Below are positions 8,039-15,417 of a stretch of 38,431 bases of DNA, piece by piece. The stretch comes from Caballeronia choica (GTDB lineage Bacteria > Pseudomonadota > Gammaproteobacteria > Burkholderiales > Burkholderiaceae), in contig NZ_FCON02000075.1 of NCBI RefSeq assembly GCF_001544535.1, positions 1-38,431 of the forward strand. The letters are read 5' to 3'. Each line of letters starts with the position of its first letter. Within the stretch, counting starts at the first letter, position 1. Below the pieces are notes generated by a model that had not been told where the DNA came from, ran no database searches, and saw nothing but the letters and a program-made list of their open reading frames with translations. Made by a program: the position numbers and the translations under genes.

Positions 8039-8647
8039 TCATTTCACCGCAGTGCCACTGCGCGTCACTTGTATGGCGGTCGCCGAGACGAACTCGGCCT
8101 GCACGGTGTCGCCCACTTTCAGATCCTTAAGCGAAACATCGGGCGAAACCTCAAACACCTCCGTGCGGCTCGGCCCGCGCAACGTGATCTCCCGCTTCTT
8201 CGCATCGATCTTCTGGATGGTCGCGAGAATCTGGACGCTGCGCGCCGTCGCCGTCACGCCGCCCGAAGCGGGAATGGTCGCCTCTGTTTCGACCCGCTCG
8301 CGTATCCCGTTCGACTTCACCTTCGTCGCCCGCACGAGCAGCGCGTTGCGGTACTGGATATTGACCGTATCGCCGATACGCAGCTTCTTGACGTCGCCCA
8401 CTTCCGGGTTGACCGCGACGTCGACGATCCGTCCTCGCGGCCCTTGCAGAGCCACGCTGTTGGTCGCCGGATCGATGCCGACCACATGCGCCTGCACTTC
8501 CGCGACGACGGCAGCGCCGCGCGCATCGGTGCCCGCGCCCGATGCCGCGTTCTGGGCGAGAGCCGGATGGCTCGCGGCGAGCGCGGCGACGACGGCGGCG
8601 CGCACGAGCGCCGTGCGCAGGGCGCGTGGTTGAGCTTGAAGTGACAT
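8039..8647 (-). CDS. Secreted two-repeat beta-rich protein, paralogue 1
   Basis: A 202-residue exported protein of unknown function. The signal peptide spans about residues 1-31 and ends ALA-Q. The mature part contains two copies of a roughly 55-60 residue unit with the pattern VxxID...V.L.GP....VxV.P.V..(K)xLxxGDxVxxxY, so it is probably two small beta-barrels joined by a linker. A close structural paralogue lies at 28897-29511, with the same layout and the same VETEA linker motif. The ATG at 8647 has AGGAG 7 bases upstream; longer in-frame extensions run through other sequence and are not credible. It is probably periplasmic. It resembles small OB-fold-like or DUF5666-type proteins, but I do not assign a function. 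Confidence 0.8.
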   Translation of the reverse strand: MSLQAQPRALRTALVRAAVVAALAASHPALAQNAASGAGTDARGAAVVAEVQAHVVGIDPATNSVALQGPRGRIVDVAVNPEVGDVKKLRIGDTVNIQYRNALLVRATKVKSNGIRERVETEATIPASGGVTATARSVQILATIQKIDAKKREITLRGPSRTEVFEVSPDVSLKDLKVGDTVQAEFVSATAIQVTRSGTAVK

Positions 8648-8694
8648 GCGGTGCTCCTTCGACAAGTAGTGAGAGAACGGTCGGCGCGACACAC

Positions 8695-9099
8695 CTAGCG
8701 CCGCGATTTCGAAAGCAGATGCCCGAGCCCGAGGTTCGTGGCGATCTGCCAGATGTAGACGCGCGAAAAGCGCACGCCGTAGCGTTGCTCGATCAGCGCG
8801 CGCAAGCGCGCGTTGGTCCACGCGTCGCTTTCGAAGCCATGCTGGCGAGCCGAGCCCTTGAGCGCGGCGGCGATCCATTCGAGCGCTTGCTGGTCGAGCA
8901 CGGAAGCCCGTCCGCCGACACCCATCTTCTGCAGCGCTTCGAGTCCCCCGGCCGCGACGATCGCCTGATAGCGCTTCACCGTTTGGGTCGAGAGATGCAG
9001 CTCGTCGGCGACAGCCTCGACCGATGCGCCGTCGAGCAGCATCTGGCCGGCCCTCATCCTGCGTACGACGCTCGGAAGGTTTTCTGGTCGAGAAAGCAT
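8695..9099 (-). CDS. Orphan winged-HTH protein, IS630-transposase-like DNA-binding part
   Basis: A 134-residue protein with two helix-turn-helix regions: residues 25-46 (VEAVADELHLSTQTVKRYQA) and a winged-helix region around 92-125 (WTNARLRALIEQRYGVRFSR, then VYIWQIA). This is the N-terminal layout of IS630/Tc1-type transposases, but no DDE catalytic domain follows: the protein ends KSRR and the secreted-protein gene starts 47 bases later. It is either a domesticated DNA-binding relic or a stand-alone regulator. The ATG at 9099 is chosen because the upstream extension has no homology-like character; the Shine-Dalgarno is weak. It may be co-transcribed with the gene at 8039-8647. Confidence 0.65.
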   Translation of the reverse strand: MLSRPENLPSVVRRMRAGQMLLDGASVEAVADELHLSTQTVKRYQAIVAAGGLEALQKMGVGGRASVLDQQALEWIAAALKGSARQHGFESDAWTNARLRALIEQRYGVRFSRVYIWQIATNLGLGHLLSKSRR

Positions 9100-9483
9100 C
9101 TGCGCACTCGTCGTTGTGATCGCAAGAATGCGGGTGTTGCCCGTGCCGTCCGGCGAGCGCGCTTGTGGCAAACGGCGCGGCCCGCAATTGCAGGAAAGCA
9201 CATTCGATATTACCGATGCCGATATCCCGAAGCTGCTTACAACCCGTATCAATAACCGTTTTTGCGAGGAATTGGGAAAAAAACCCCCCAAATTTTTATC
9301 CTTGAATTTTCATTCAGTTTTGACTATGCGCGAATAAAGCAGAGGTATTAAGTGGTCGGAACATTCAGGCGAAATTTGAACGCCTGCGCTTCGAATTCTG
9401 CGTCCGTAACAAAATGTTCTTGGCGCCATCGAAAAACGTTTGTTAGCATCTTAAAAAAGCAGCGACATAAGCCAGTTGTAAGG

Positions 9484-9512
9484 AAAAAGCCGTGCGGATG
9501 CTAATCCGCACG
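9484..9512 (-). terminator. minus-strand terminator-like hairpin
   Basis: CGTGCGGAT (9491-9499) pairs perfectly with ATCCGCACG (9504-9512) around a 4-base loop. Read on the minus strand, the stem is followed by GC and then TTTTT (9484-9488). No certain gene precedes it on that strand, so it may end a short RNA starting between about 9500 and 9760. Confidence 0.6.
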
Positions 9513-9676
9513 CCCGCCCGCGTTTTTCGAGGAACGTGCATGGCCTGCTCTTTGTTCTTGCCCGCCAGCCGGGTTTTGCTTTTCGAATAGCGCGGTGCAT
9601 TACGGCCTTTGACGCCCTTGATGGTTGAAAGGGCCGGCACGTTGCGCAGACCGTTTTCGAATCCGTTGTTTCTTCA

Positions 9677-9694
9677 CGCCATTTTCAAATGGCG
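9677..9694. promoter_or_regulatory. 18-bp palindrome, operator candidate
   Basis: CGCCATTTTCAAATGGCG has 8-bp perfect arms and a 2-base centre. It lies in non-coding DNA 240 bases before the broken outer-membrane gene and upstream, on the other strand, of the minus-strand hairpin. The shape fits a dimeric repressor site; the binder is unknown. Confidence 0.35.
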
Positions 9695-9922
9695 GGTGGA
9701 CGCGCGCGCTTCTTGAATCGCGCAAACCGTAAAGGCGCGTAAAGGCGAAACACAAAGCACGGGTTGAAAATCAATCGGCCGGTTTCGGCGAAAGCGAATC
9801 ATCGAATCGCGATTAACGTCCGTGGCGAGTGTTATCTCCATGCGGATCTTTTGCGCCAACGCGCGGACGCGCGCGAACGACACCAGCAAGAGCAACAACC
9901 GAGCACGAGCGAGAGGGCTTCG

Positions 9923-10304
9923 ATGAGCAACCACCCGTTCGCGGGACCGCACTGGAATGGCAAGGCGCTGCCCGGCATCGACAAGGTGTTCAGGTCGGAG
10001 ATCGATTTCATCGTCGCGCCTGGCCGCCCTCGACGTGCCGGCGCTCAAGCGCTTCAAGAACGGCTGGGGCGTCGGCGTGATCGGCGGCTGGGTGCAGCAG
10101 ATTGGCAACGATACCGGCGGCGTCGCGAACCTGACGAACGGCGCGAACGGCAATTCCGTCGGGCTGGGTCCGCTCGTCACGTGGGGCGGCAAGGTCGGAA
10201 AGACGGCGATTTCGGCTGCGCTGCGCTGGGTCAATGAGGTCGAGGCGCACAACCGGCCCAAGGGTATTGCGGTGGAGCCTTCGCTCAGCGCGACCTTCGA
10301 GTGA
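9923..10304 (+). pseudogene. Truncated, frameshifted outer-membrane protein (phenol meta-pathway/SphA type)
   Basis: The C-terminal part reads ALKRFKNGWGVGVIGGWVQQ, then LNGANGN-like and LGPLVTW, and ends PSLSATFE. This matches the end of outer-membrane beta-barrel proteins of the phenol meta-pathway (COG4313) family, including the aromatic C-terminal strand. The upstream part, from ATG 9923 to about 10018, is in another frame; removing one C near 10019-10020 joins RSEIDFIVA to LAALDVPALK. Only about 126 residues would remain against roughly 300 in full-length members, and there is no signal peptide. It is a decayed remnant, unless the extra C is a sequencing error and a short paralogue exists. 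Confidence 0.65.
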
Positions 10305-10406
10305 GAAGCGCGCGAACGCGCGCTGTGAGCAGGCCCCGCGTCCTGCGCGTGCGGTTACGCGTTACGCGGATGAATCCGGACACGAGCAATTGAGAAAGGA
10401 GCCTTC

Positions 10407-10859
10407 ATGGATACCCCGACGACCCGATCGACGCCTCAATCGCCGACTCAATCGGCGACGCAGCCCACGGCCCAGCGCGTCACTCGCGCCCTCGTGCGCG
10501 CGGCGTCGAACGACGGCGTGCTGCCCTACGTCAAATTCCACGCGATGTTCGAGCGCACGGTGCCGCTCACCGAGCGTTATCGGGTGCTGGAGGTGGCCGT
10601 GCGCACGCTCGCCGACGTGTCGTCGGTCGATTACGGCGTACTGCTCGCCTGCGACAACGGATTGCCCGGCCCGGATTTCTTTCAACGCTTTCGCAGGAAT
10701 CGCATGAGGGAATATGCGGCGGTCGTCGGATCGTCGCCGTTGCAGAACGCGACCATGAAGCAGAAGCGCCTCATTGCGACGGCGGAACGCGCTCGCGTCT
10801 ACGAGCACGCACGCCAGTCGACCGAGGGCGCCCGACGCGCCGAAAGCGCGTGCGCATGA
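10407..10859 (+). CDS. Hypothetical protein, 150 aa
   Basis: I do not recognise this protein. It opens with a Thr/Gln/Pro-rich, probably disordered segment (residues 1-23), followed by a helical core from about residue 24 (RVTRALVRAASNDGVLPYVK) to 105 and a basic, alanine-rich tail. There is no signal peptide or membrane segment, so it should be cytoplasmic. GAAAGGAG precedes the ATG at a good distance, and codon use has the strong third-position GC of the neighbours, so I take it as real. Its stop codon falls in the first unit of a degenerate 13-14 bp tandem repeat (10856-10918). Confidence 0.65.
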   Translation: MDTPTTRSTPQSPTQSATQPTAQRVTRALVRAASNDGVLPYVKFHAMFERTVPLTERYRVLEVAVRTLADVSSVDYGVLLACDNGLPGPDFFQRFRRNRMREYAAVVGSSPLQNATMKQKRLIATAERARVYEHARQSTEGARRAESACA

Positions 10860-10918
10860 GTTGACGCCGATGAGTTGACGCGATGAGTTGACACCGATGA
10901 AGCGGCTCCGATGAAGCG
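10856..10918. repeat. degenerate 13-14 bp tandem repeat
   Basis: Three copies of ATGAGTTGAC begin at 10856, 10870 and 10883, followed by two weaker units starting ATGAAGCG at 10897 and 10911. Spacings are 14, 13, 14 and 14 bases. The array overlaps the stop codon of the gene at 10407-10859 and fills the gap before the H-NS-like gene on the other strand. Confidence 0.75.
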
Positions 10919-10982
10919 CGCCGCCGCGCGACGACGCTCGCGTCGCGCAGCGTCGCGTGATCAAGCCCGCATCAAATCAGCA

Positions 10983-11303
10983 TCAGACCCGGTAAAACTC
11001 GATGTCCTGCCCGGCGTGGACGGCGCGCTTGAGCCACTCGGGCATATCGCCGATGCCGTCCCATGTATCGCCACTCGCGTTCCTGAACACGGGCCTCGTG
11101 CCATTGTCGCCATACGGCATGGAAGGCATCTGCGGCATCGCCCGCTTCGATGGCTGGTTGGTGCCGTTGGCCTTCGAGGGAATGGGTGACGCGGGCACGG
11201 GCACGTCGGCCAGGGCTTCGGCCAGCGCCGATTCGGTAATGCCGAACTCAGCCATTCGGCTGCGCAAATAGGCAATGATGCTGTCTCGCTTTCTTTCGTC
11301 CAC
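10983..11303 (-). CDS. H-NS-like nucleoid-associated protein with variant DNA-binding loop
   Basis: A 106-residue protein with a helical N-terminus (RDSIIAYLRSRMAEFGITES, residues 6-25), a Pro/Asn/Ser-rich linker (40-65) and a C-terminal part FRNASGDTWDGIGDMPEWL that aligns with the H-NS C-terminal domain. Canonical members have TWSGRGRxPxW in the minor-groove-binding loop. Here the loop is TWDGIGDMPEW, without arginine or glutamine and with two acidic residues, so DNA affinity or specificity must differ. The start is GTG with AGGAC 8 bases upstream. It may act as a modifier of other H-NS proteins or bind differently. The family call is fairly good; the function is not established. Confidence 0.7.
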   Translation of the reverse strand: MDERKRDSIIAYLRSRMAEFGITESALAEALADVPVPASPIPSKANGTNQPSKRAMPQMPSMPYGDNGTRPVFRNASGDTWDGIGDMPEWLKRAVHAGQDIEFYRV

Positions 11304-11620
11304 GGCTGTCCTGATTCAGCTTTTTTACTTTCTGGAAGGCGAACCGATATCCCGCGCGGACCGGGCGGTTCGATGAGTGTTAAATGGTTTTTACAAAGCG
11401 TGTCGCGCGGCGAACCGCGCGTCAATTAGTGTAATACCGCAAATGCCAAAATGCCCCGAAACGGGGACGGCAGCGCTTTGGCGCGCGGCTGGCGGGCGTT
11501 GCGAAGACGGGCACGTAAAGGTGTTTTTACGAAATCCGGGAAGCCGGCCAGCGACCCCAAGGCGCTTCAAAACCTCGATGCGCTCTATTATATGCCGCTT
11601 GGTGCAAGCGCTAAACGATT
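11304..11620. other. intergenic, promoter side of the H-NS-like gene
   Basis: No gene is visible in these 317 bases. The stretch includes a small hairpin, CCCCG-AAA-CGGGG (11454-11466), and GTAAA paired with TTTAC near 11516-11530, neither with a proper T-run. It should hold the promoter of the leftward H-NS-like gene and the 3' end of the leftward small gene at 11621-11866. Confidence 0.4.
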
Positions 11621-11866
11621 CTAGCGATTATGTTGTTCGCCCGGCAATTCGGCGCCATGCGCGCGAATGGCCGCAATCAATTCCGCAGGCGTAATTTCAT
11701 AGCGCACTTCGCGGTGAATGCCGGCCTTGCGTTCGTCGATTTCGATCAGCAGCACGGCCTTGCCATCGTCGGCCGGCACGAGGCGCAGCGAGCGCAGTTC
11801 CTGCCCGGTCGCTTCATCGCATTCCGTCAGCAAGGTCATCGATCCTGTGGCGGGACTTCTTGGCAT
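11621..11866 (-). CDS. Small hypothetical protein, 81 aa
   Basis: I do not recognise this protein. It looks like a compact alpha/beta domain: SMTLLTECDE, LRSLRLVPADDGKAVLLIEIDE and VRYEITPAELIAAIRAHG give three strands and a helix, without signal peptide or membrane segment. Three candidate starts occur within seven bases; the third (ATG at 11866) is placed 7 bases after GGAGA and is preferred. It is a stand-alone gene on the minus strand between the H-NS-like gene and the flavin oxidoreductase, both also leftward. Confidence 0.6.
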   Translation of the reverse strand: MPRSPATGSMTLLTECDEATGQELRSLRLVPADDGKAVLLIEIDERKAGIHREVRYEITPAELIAAIRAHGAELPGEQHNR

Positions 11867-12033
11867 CACCATTCTCCGTTGCGGTTTCCGATGTGATTGG
11901 TTTGTGTTCGCGGCGCCAGGCCGTGCACGGCAATCGTGCCCGGCCCTTTCCCATCGACCCGGCGACGATCCCATTATTGCTTGCCAAATTTCCGCGCGTC
12001 CAGAGGCGCATGGCGTTATCGCGCTTTCGCTGT

Positions 12034-13029
12034 TCAGTCCGTGCCGGCCAGTGCCGCGTGCGCCTGAGCCGTGATTTCGAACGAACGCAGGCGCGCAGCG
12101 TGATCGAAGATCTGCGCCGTCACGATGAGCTCGTCGGCCTCGGTCTGCTCGATCACCGACGCGAGCCCCGCGCGCACCTGCGCCGGGTCGCCGATCACCG
12201 AGCACGCGAGTGACTGTTCGACGCCCGCACGCTCGGCGTCGCTCCACGCGATGTCGTGCGTGGGCGGCGGCAACTGGCCGGGTGTGCCGCGTCGCAGGTT
12301 GATGAACTGCTGTTGCAGCGACGTGAAGAGGAACTCGGCGTCTTCCGTGCGATCGGCGGCGAAGACATTGACGCCGACCATCGCATAGGGCTTCGCAAGC
12401 GTCTTCGACGGCCGGAACTGCGCGCGATAGACCCGGAGCGCCGTCAGCAGGTAGTCGGGCGCGAAGTGCGACGCGAACGCGAACGGCAAGCCGAGCGCGG
12501 CGGCGAGCTGCGCGCTGAAAAGCGACGAGCCGAGCAGCCAGATCGGCACGTTCAGGCCCGCACCGGGCACGGCACGCACCCGCTGGCCTTCGACCGGATC
12601 GGCGAAATAACGCTGCAACTCGACGACGTCGTCCGGGAATGTGTCCGCGCCGCCTTGCAGGTCGCGGCGCAGCGCGCGGGCCGTGGTCTGGTCGGTGCCG
12701 GGCGCGCGGCCGAGGCCCAGGTCGATGCGCCCCGGATACAGCGACGCCAGCGTGCCGAACTGCTCGGCGATCACGAGCGGCGCGTGGTTGGGCAGCATCA
12801 CGCCGCCCGAGCCGACGCGGATCGTCTTCGTGCCGCCCGCGATATGGCCGATCACCACCGAGGTCGCCGCGCTCGCGATGCCCGTCATGTTGTGATGTTC
12901 GGCGAGCCAGTAGCGCAGGTAGCCCCACTTTTCGGCGTGCCGGGCGAGATCGAGCGAGTGGCGGAATGCGTCGGCGGCGGTGGCGCCGGCAGGAATCGGG
13001 GATAAATCGAGGACTGAGAAGGGGATCAT
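12034..13029 (-). CDS. LLM-class flavin-dependent oxidoreductase
   Basis: A 331-residue luciferase-like monooxygenase of the group-1 type (YhbW-like). It is a single TIM-barrel domain using FMN and probably oxidising a small organic substrate in the cytoplasm. Family marks include [12 protein letters not shown] at the start, YWLAEHHNM near residue 45, [21 protein letters not shown] near 75-95, [13 protein letters not shown], and VPIWLLGSS. The ATG at 13029 fits the family N-terminus; upstream in-frame codons would add a basic stretch. No partner flavin reductase lies nearby and no obvious operon is formed, so the substrate is unknown. Confidence 0.88.
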   Translation of the reverse strand: MIPFSVLDLSPIPAGATAADAFRHSLDLARHAEKWGYLRYWLAEHHNMTGIASAATSVVIGHIAGGTKTIRVGSGGVMLPNHAPLVIAEQFGTLASLYPGRIDLGLGRAPGTDQTTARALRRDLQGGADTFPDDVVELQRYFADPVEGQRVRAVPGAGLNVPIWLLGSSLFSAQLAAALGLPFAFASHFAPDYLLTALRVYRAQFRPSKTLAKPYAMVGVNVFAADRTEDAEFLFTSLQQQFINLRRGTPGQLPPPTHDIAWSDAERAGVEQSLACSVIGDPAQVRAGLASVIEQTEADELIVTAQIFDHAARLRSFEITAQAHAALAGTD

Positions 13030-13167
13030 TCGGCGGTTCCGGTGGCTTGGCGCGTCGAGGCGGCCGCGGCGGGCCGTGCCTGACAACGCTTGCTTAAAAG
13101 CCGATTGTGCCGAAAGTCGTGAAAACGTGCCGATTGCACTGGCGGTAGGGTTATTCGGGCGCTCGCG

Positions 13168-13983
13168 TTACGCGAGTACCGGGTAGCCGCGCGCGATGGC
13201 CGCGCCCTCCATCGCGAGGATCGATTGGTAATCGCCGGCCGGGCGGCGGACGAAGCCCTTCAGTTTCAGCCGCCGGGCAAGCTCGGGATGCACGCGCACG
13301 GCGGCGTCGAGTGCGTCGGCGAGGAGGGTGGCTGCGTCGGCCGGCAACGCGTTCGACGCGATGAACGGCAGACCCGGCGCGCTTGCCGTGACGCCGATTT
13401 CGCGCACTCCGCCCGCAAGCTCCGGCAGGTGTTCGCGGACGAATGCAAACGTCACGCAGTCGATGGCGGCGACGTCGGCGGTTCGATCGATCGCCAGCGC
13501 CCGCAGCGACGCAAGATGCCCGCCGGTTTTCAGCACGCTGGAAAAGAACGGTCCGCCTTCCGCGAGCGGCGCGACCGCGTGACGGAAAAGGTTCATGCCG
13601 CTGTTCGAATCGTCGCCATTGTAGGCGGCGCGCAGGCCGCGGCATGCTTCGAGCGACGCCGCTGTCAAGCGCGCGGCCGTCACCAGCACGCTGTGATAGT
13701 TGCCGCCAGCGCAGCCGTCGATGTCGAAATCGGGCGTGGCGATCAGGCGCACGCGGTCCGCGAGCGCGTGAACCAGCGGATAGCCGCAGGTCTGCGAGAG
13801 CAGCAGATCGTCGCGCAGCCAGAAGCGCTCAAGCGGTTCGTTGGATTCGACGATCGCGAGGGTATCGCCGCGTGCCGCGAGCCAGTCCGCGACGCGTGCG
13901 TGAACGCGCGCGAGCAGCGCGCGCCAGTCGGCAGCGAGCGCGGGCGTCACGTTGTACATCGGCAAGGCGGCGATCCAGTGCAT
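13168..13983 (-). CDS. PhnD-like substrate-binding protein without signal peptide
   Basis: A 271-residue protein of the phosphate/phosphite/phosphonate-binding (PhnD-like) family. Recognisable stretches are LLSQTCGYPLV, VRLIATPDFDIDGCAGGNYHS, DSNSGMNLFRH, GPFFSSVLKTGGHLASLRAL and ADVAAIDCVTFAFV. Unlike PhnD it has no signal peptide: the start is MHWIAALPMYNV, the normal mature start of this subfamily. No ABC ATPase or permease lies nearby. It is the second gene of a unit with the desaturase, whose stop is 19 bases upstream. A cytoplasmic sensor or ligand-binding role is more likely than transport, but that is inference. A second ATG 24 bases downstream is possible. Confidence 0.82.
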   Translation of the reverse strand: MHWIAALPMYNVTPALAADWRALLARVHARVADWLAARGDTLAIVESNEPLERFWLRDDLLLSQTCGYPLVHALADRVRLIATPDFDIDGCAGGNYHSVLVTAARLTAASLEACRGLRAAYNGDDSNSGMNLFRHAVAPLAEGGPFFSSVLKTGGHLASLRALAIDRTADVAAIDCVTFAFVREHLPELAGGVREIGVTASAPGLPFIASNALPADAATLLADALDAAVRVHPELARRLKLKGFVRRPAGDYQSILAMEGAAIARGYPVLA

Positions 13984-14002
13984 GACGGTGATGCTCGGCG
14001 AA

Positions 14003-15217
14003 TCAGCTTGCGAGGCGAGTCGAGGCGTCGTTGGCCGTGACCTTGGCGAAGGCCAGGTGCTCGTGCGCCGATTGCGGCCTAGTTTGCACGATAAGCGCGG
14101 CGTTGGGCGTCACGGGCGCCGCCCGCATGGCAAGTGCCGCCGTGCGCGGCGTCGCCGGTTCGAGGCGCGCGGGGTCGCTCTCTCGCACGGTCCGCAAGCG
14201 CGTGGCCGCCTGCGCGGCCGGGCGCACGCTTGCCGCAGCGGCTTGCCGCCCGAGCGGATGCAAGACCGGATGCACGACTGGCGCGACCATCGAAACGGCG
14301 AACTTCGCCAGCCATTCGCCGTATCCGTGCACGACAAAGCGCCCGTTGCGCTCGGCGTAGGCTGCCCGCCGTCCGCGATAAACCGTCCCGAGCGCGAACC
14401 ACGGCACGCACGGCAGATCGTGATGAACCGCGTGGTAGTTGTTGTTCAGGAACAGCAGCCGCCAGAACCAGCCCGCTTCGTTAATGACGGTGCGCTGCGA
14501 CGCATCTTCGACGGCGCGGTGTTCGTGAAACGAACGCACCGCGCCGAGCGCGAGCGCCGGATAGCCCACGCCGAACATGAACGCGAACCAGCCGATGCCG
14601 CACCGCCGGTCGAGCCAGTACGCGAGTGCAACGAGCAGCGTCCCATGGAGCGCCCAGCTCCCGACAGTGAGCACGTCCCGGCGGAGGATCGCAATTCCAA
14701 GATCGCGCAGCGCGCCCGCAATCGAAAACGCGGGCCCGAGCAACAGGCGGCCGACGAACGTATTGCGGAGCGCGAGCAACAGACGCATTCCCGCGCCCGC
14801 CGCCTCCCACCGCTGCGCCGAAACGAAATAGCTTTCGGGATCGCGGGCGGGATCGGTCAGGTGTTCGTCGTCGTGATGGCGCAGGTGCGACTCGCGATAC
14901 ACCGCGTACGGGAACCACACCGCGAGCGGCGCCACGCCGAAGAGCGCGTTGACGAGCGCCGAGCGCGTCGGATGGCCGTGCAGCAGTTCGTGCTGCAGCG
15001 ACATGTACCAGCACGACAGCACCGCCAGCGCGCCGAGCGCGAGCGGCATGCCAAGCGTGCGCGCAATCAGCGCGACCCCGAACCAGCCGCCATAGATCCC
15101 CACGATCAGGAGCCAGGTCGGCCATTCGCTGCGCCAGCGCCATGAGGCGCGCAGGCGCTGGATTTCCTGGCGTTGTCGGTCGTCGAGATAAAGGGACATG
15201 GGCACTCGATGCGTCAT
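14003..15217 (-). CDS. Membrane fatty-acid desaturase-family protein
   Basis: A 404-residue di-iron membrane desaturase or hydroxylase. The three histidine boxes are present: HELLHGH (76-82), HLRHH (111-115) and NYHAVHH (260-266), with an extra HEHRA at 231-235. Hydrophobic spans lie at about 34-55, 58-72, 91-106, 157-175, 186-202 and 208-228. Residues after about 315 form a long Ala/Arg/Pro-rich tail that is not part of the domain. Either M1 or M7 may be the start; neither has a clear Shine-Dalgarno. It heads a two-gene unit with the PhnD-like gene. Substrates may be fatty acyl chains, carotenoids or other lipids; the sequence alone does not decide. Confidence 0.85.
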   Translation of the reverse strand: MTHRVPMSLYLDDRQRQEIQRLRASWRWRSEWPTWLLIVGIYGGWFGVALIARTLGMPLALGALAVLSCWYMSLQHELLHGHPTRSALVNALFGVAPLAVWFPYAVYRESHLRHHDDEHLTDPARDPESYFVSAQRWEAAGAGMRLLLALRNTFVGRLLLGPAFSIAGALRDLGIAILRRDVLTVGSWALHGTLLVALAYWLDRRCGIGWFAFMFGVGYPALALGAVRSFHEHRAVEDASQRTVINEAGWFWRLLFLNNNYHAVHHDLPCVPWFALGTVYRGRRAAYAERNGRFVVHGYGEWLAKFAVSMVAPVVHPVLHPLGRQAAAASVRPAAQAATRLRTVRESDPARLEPATPRTAALAMRAAPVTPNAALIVQTRPQSAHEHLAFAKVTANDASTRLAS

Positions 15218-15417
15218 GGCGAGTCAGCATGGTAGCGACGCGCCCGGCGCGTCCCAACCAACGATTCCGCCTAACCTTTTGCCGATCCCGGGAAAAGCGC
15301 CAAACGCGGGCATCTTTCCTGCTTGAACGATGCGTCCCCTAAGCGGACAAGCCGGCGATCCCGCACGGCTCCGATCATCCGCCGACACGTCGGCGGGCAC
15401 CCCGGAGAAAGACGTCC

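Larger units (their letters stand above)
9100..9922. other. non-coding AT-rich stretch with palindrome and hairpin
   Basis: No convincing gene is present in these 820 bases. The part at 9260-9480 is clearly more AT-rich than its surroundings and is probably promoter DNA for the leftward HTH gene. A terminator-like hairpin for the minus strand lies at 9484-9512 and an 18-bp palindrome at 9677-9694. A 65-codon basic reading frame on the minus strand (9443-9640) spans the hairpin and is doubtful. A short repeat, GTAAAGGCG, occurs twice at about 9730-9748. Confidence 0.5.

Noticed and set aside
9443-9640. 65-codon basic reading frame on the minus strand
   Set aside because: It starts at a GTG without a clear ribosome-binding site and runs through a terminator-like hairpin into 40 more bases; no family features.
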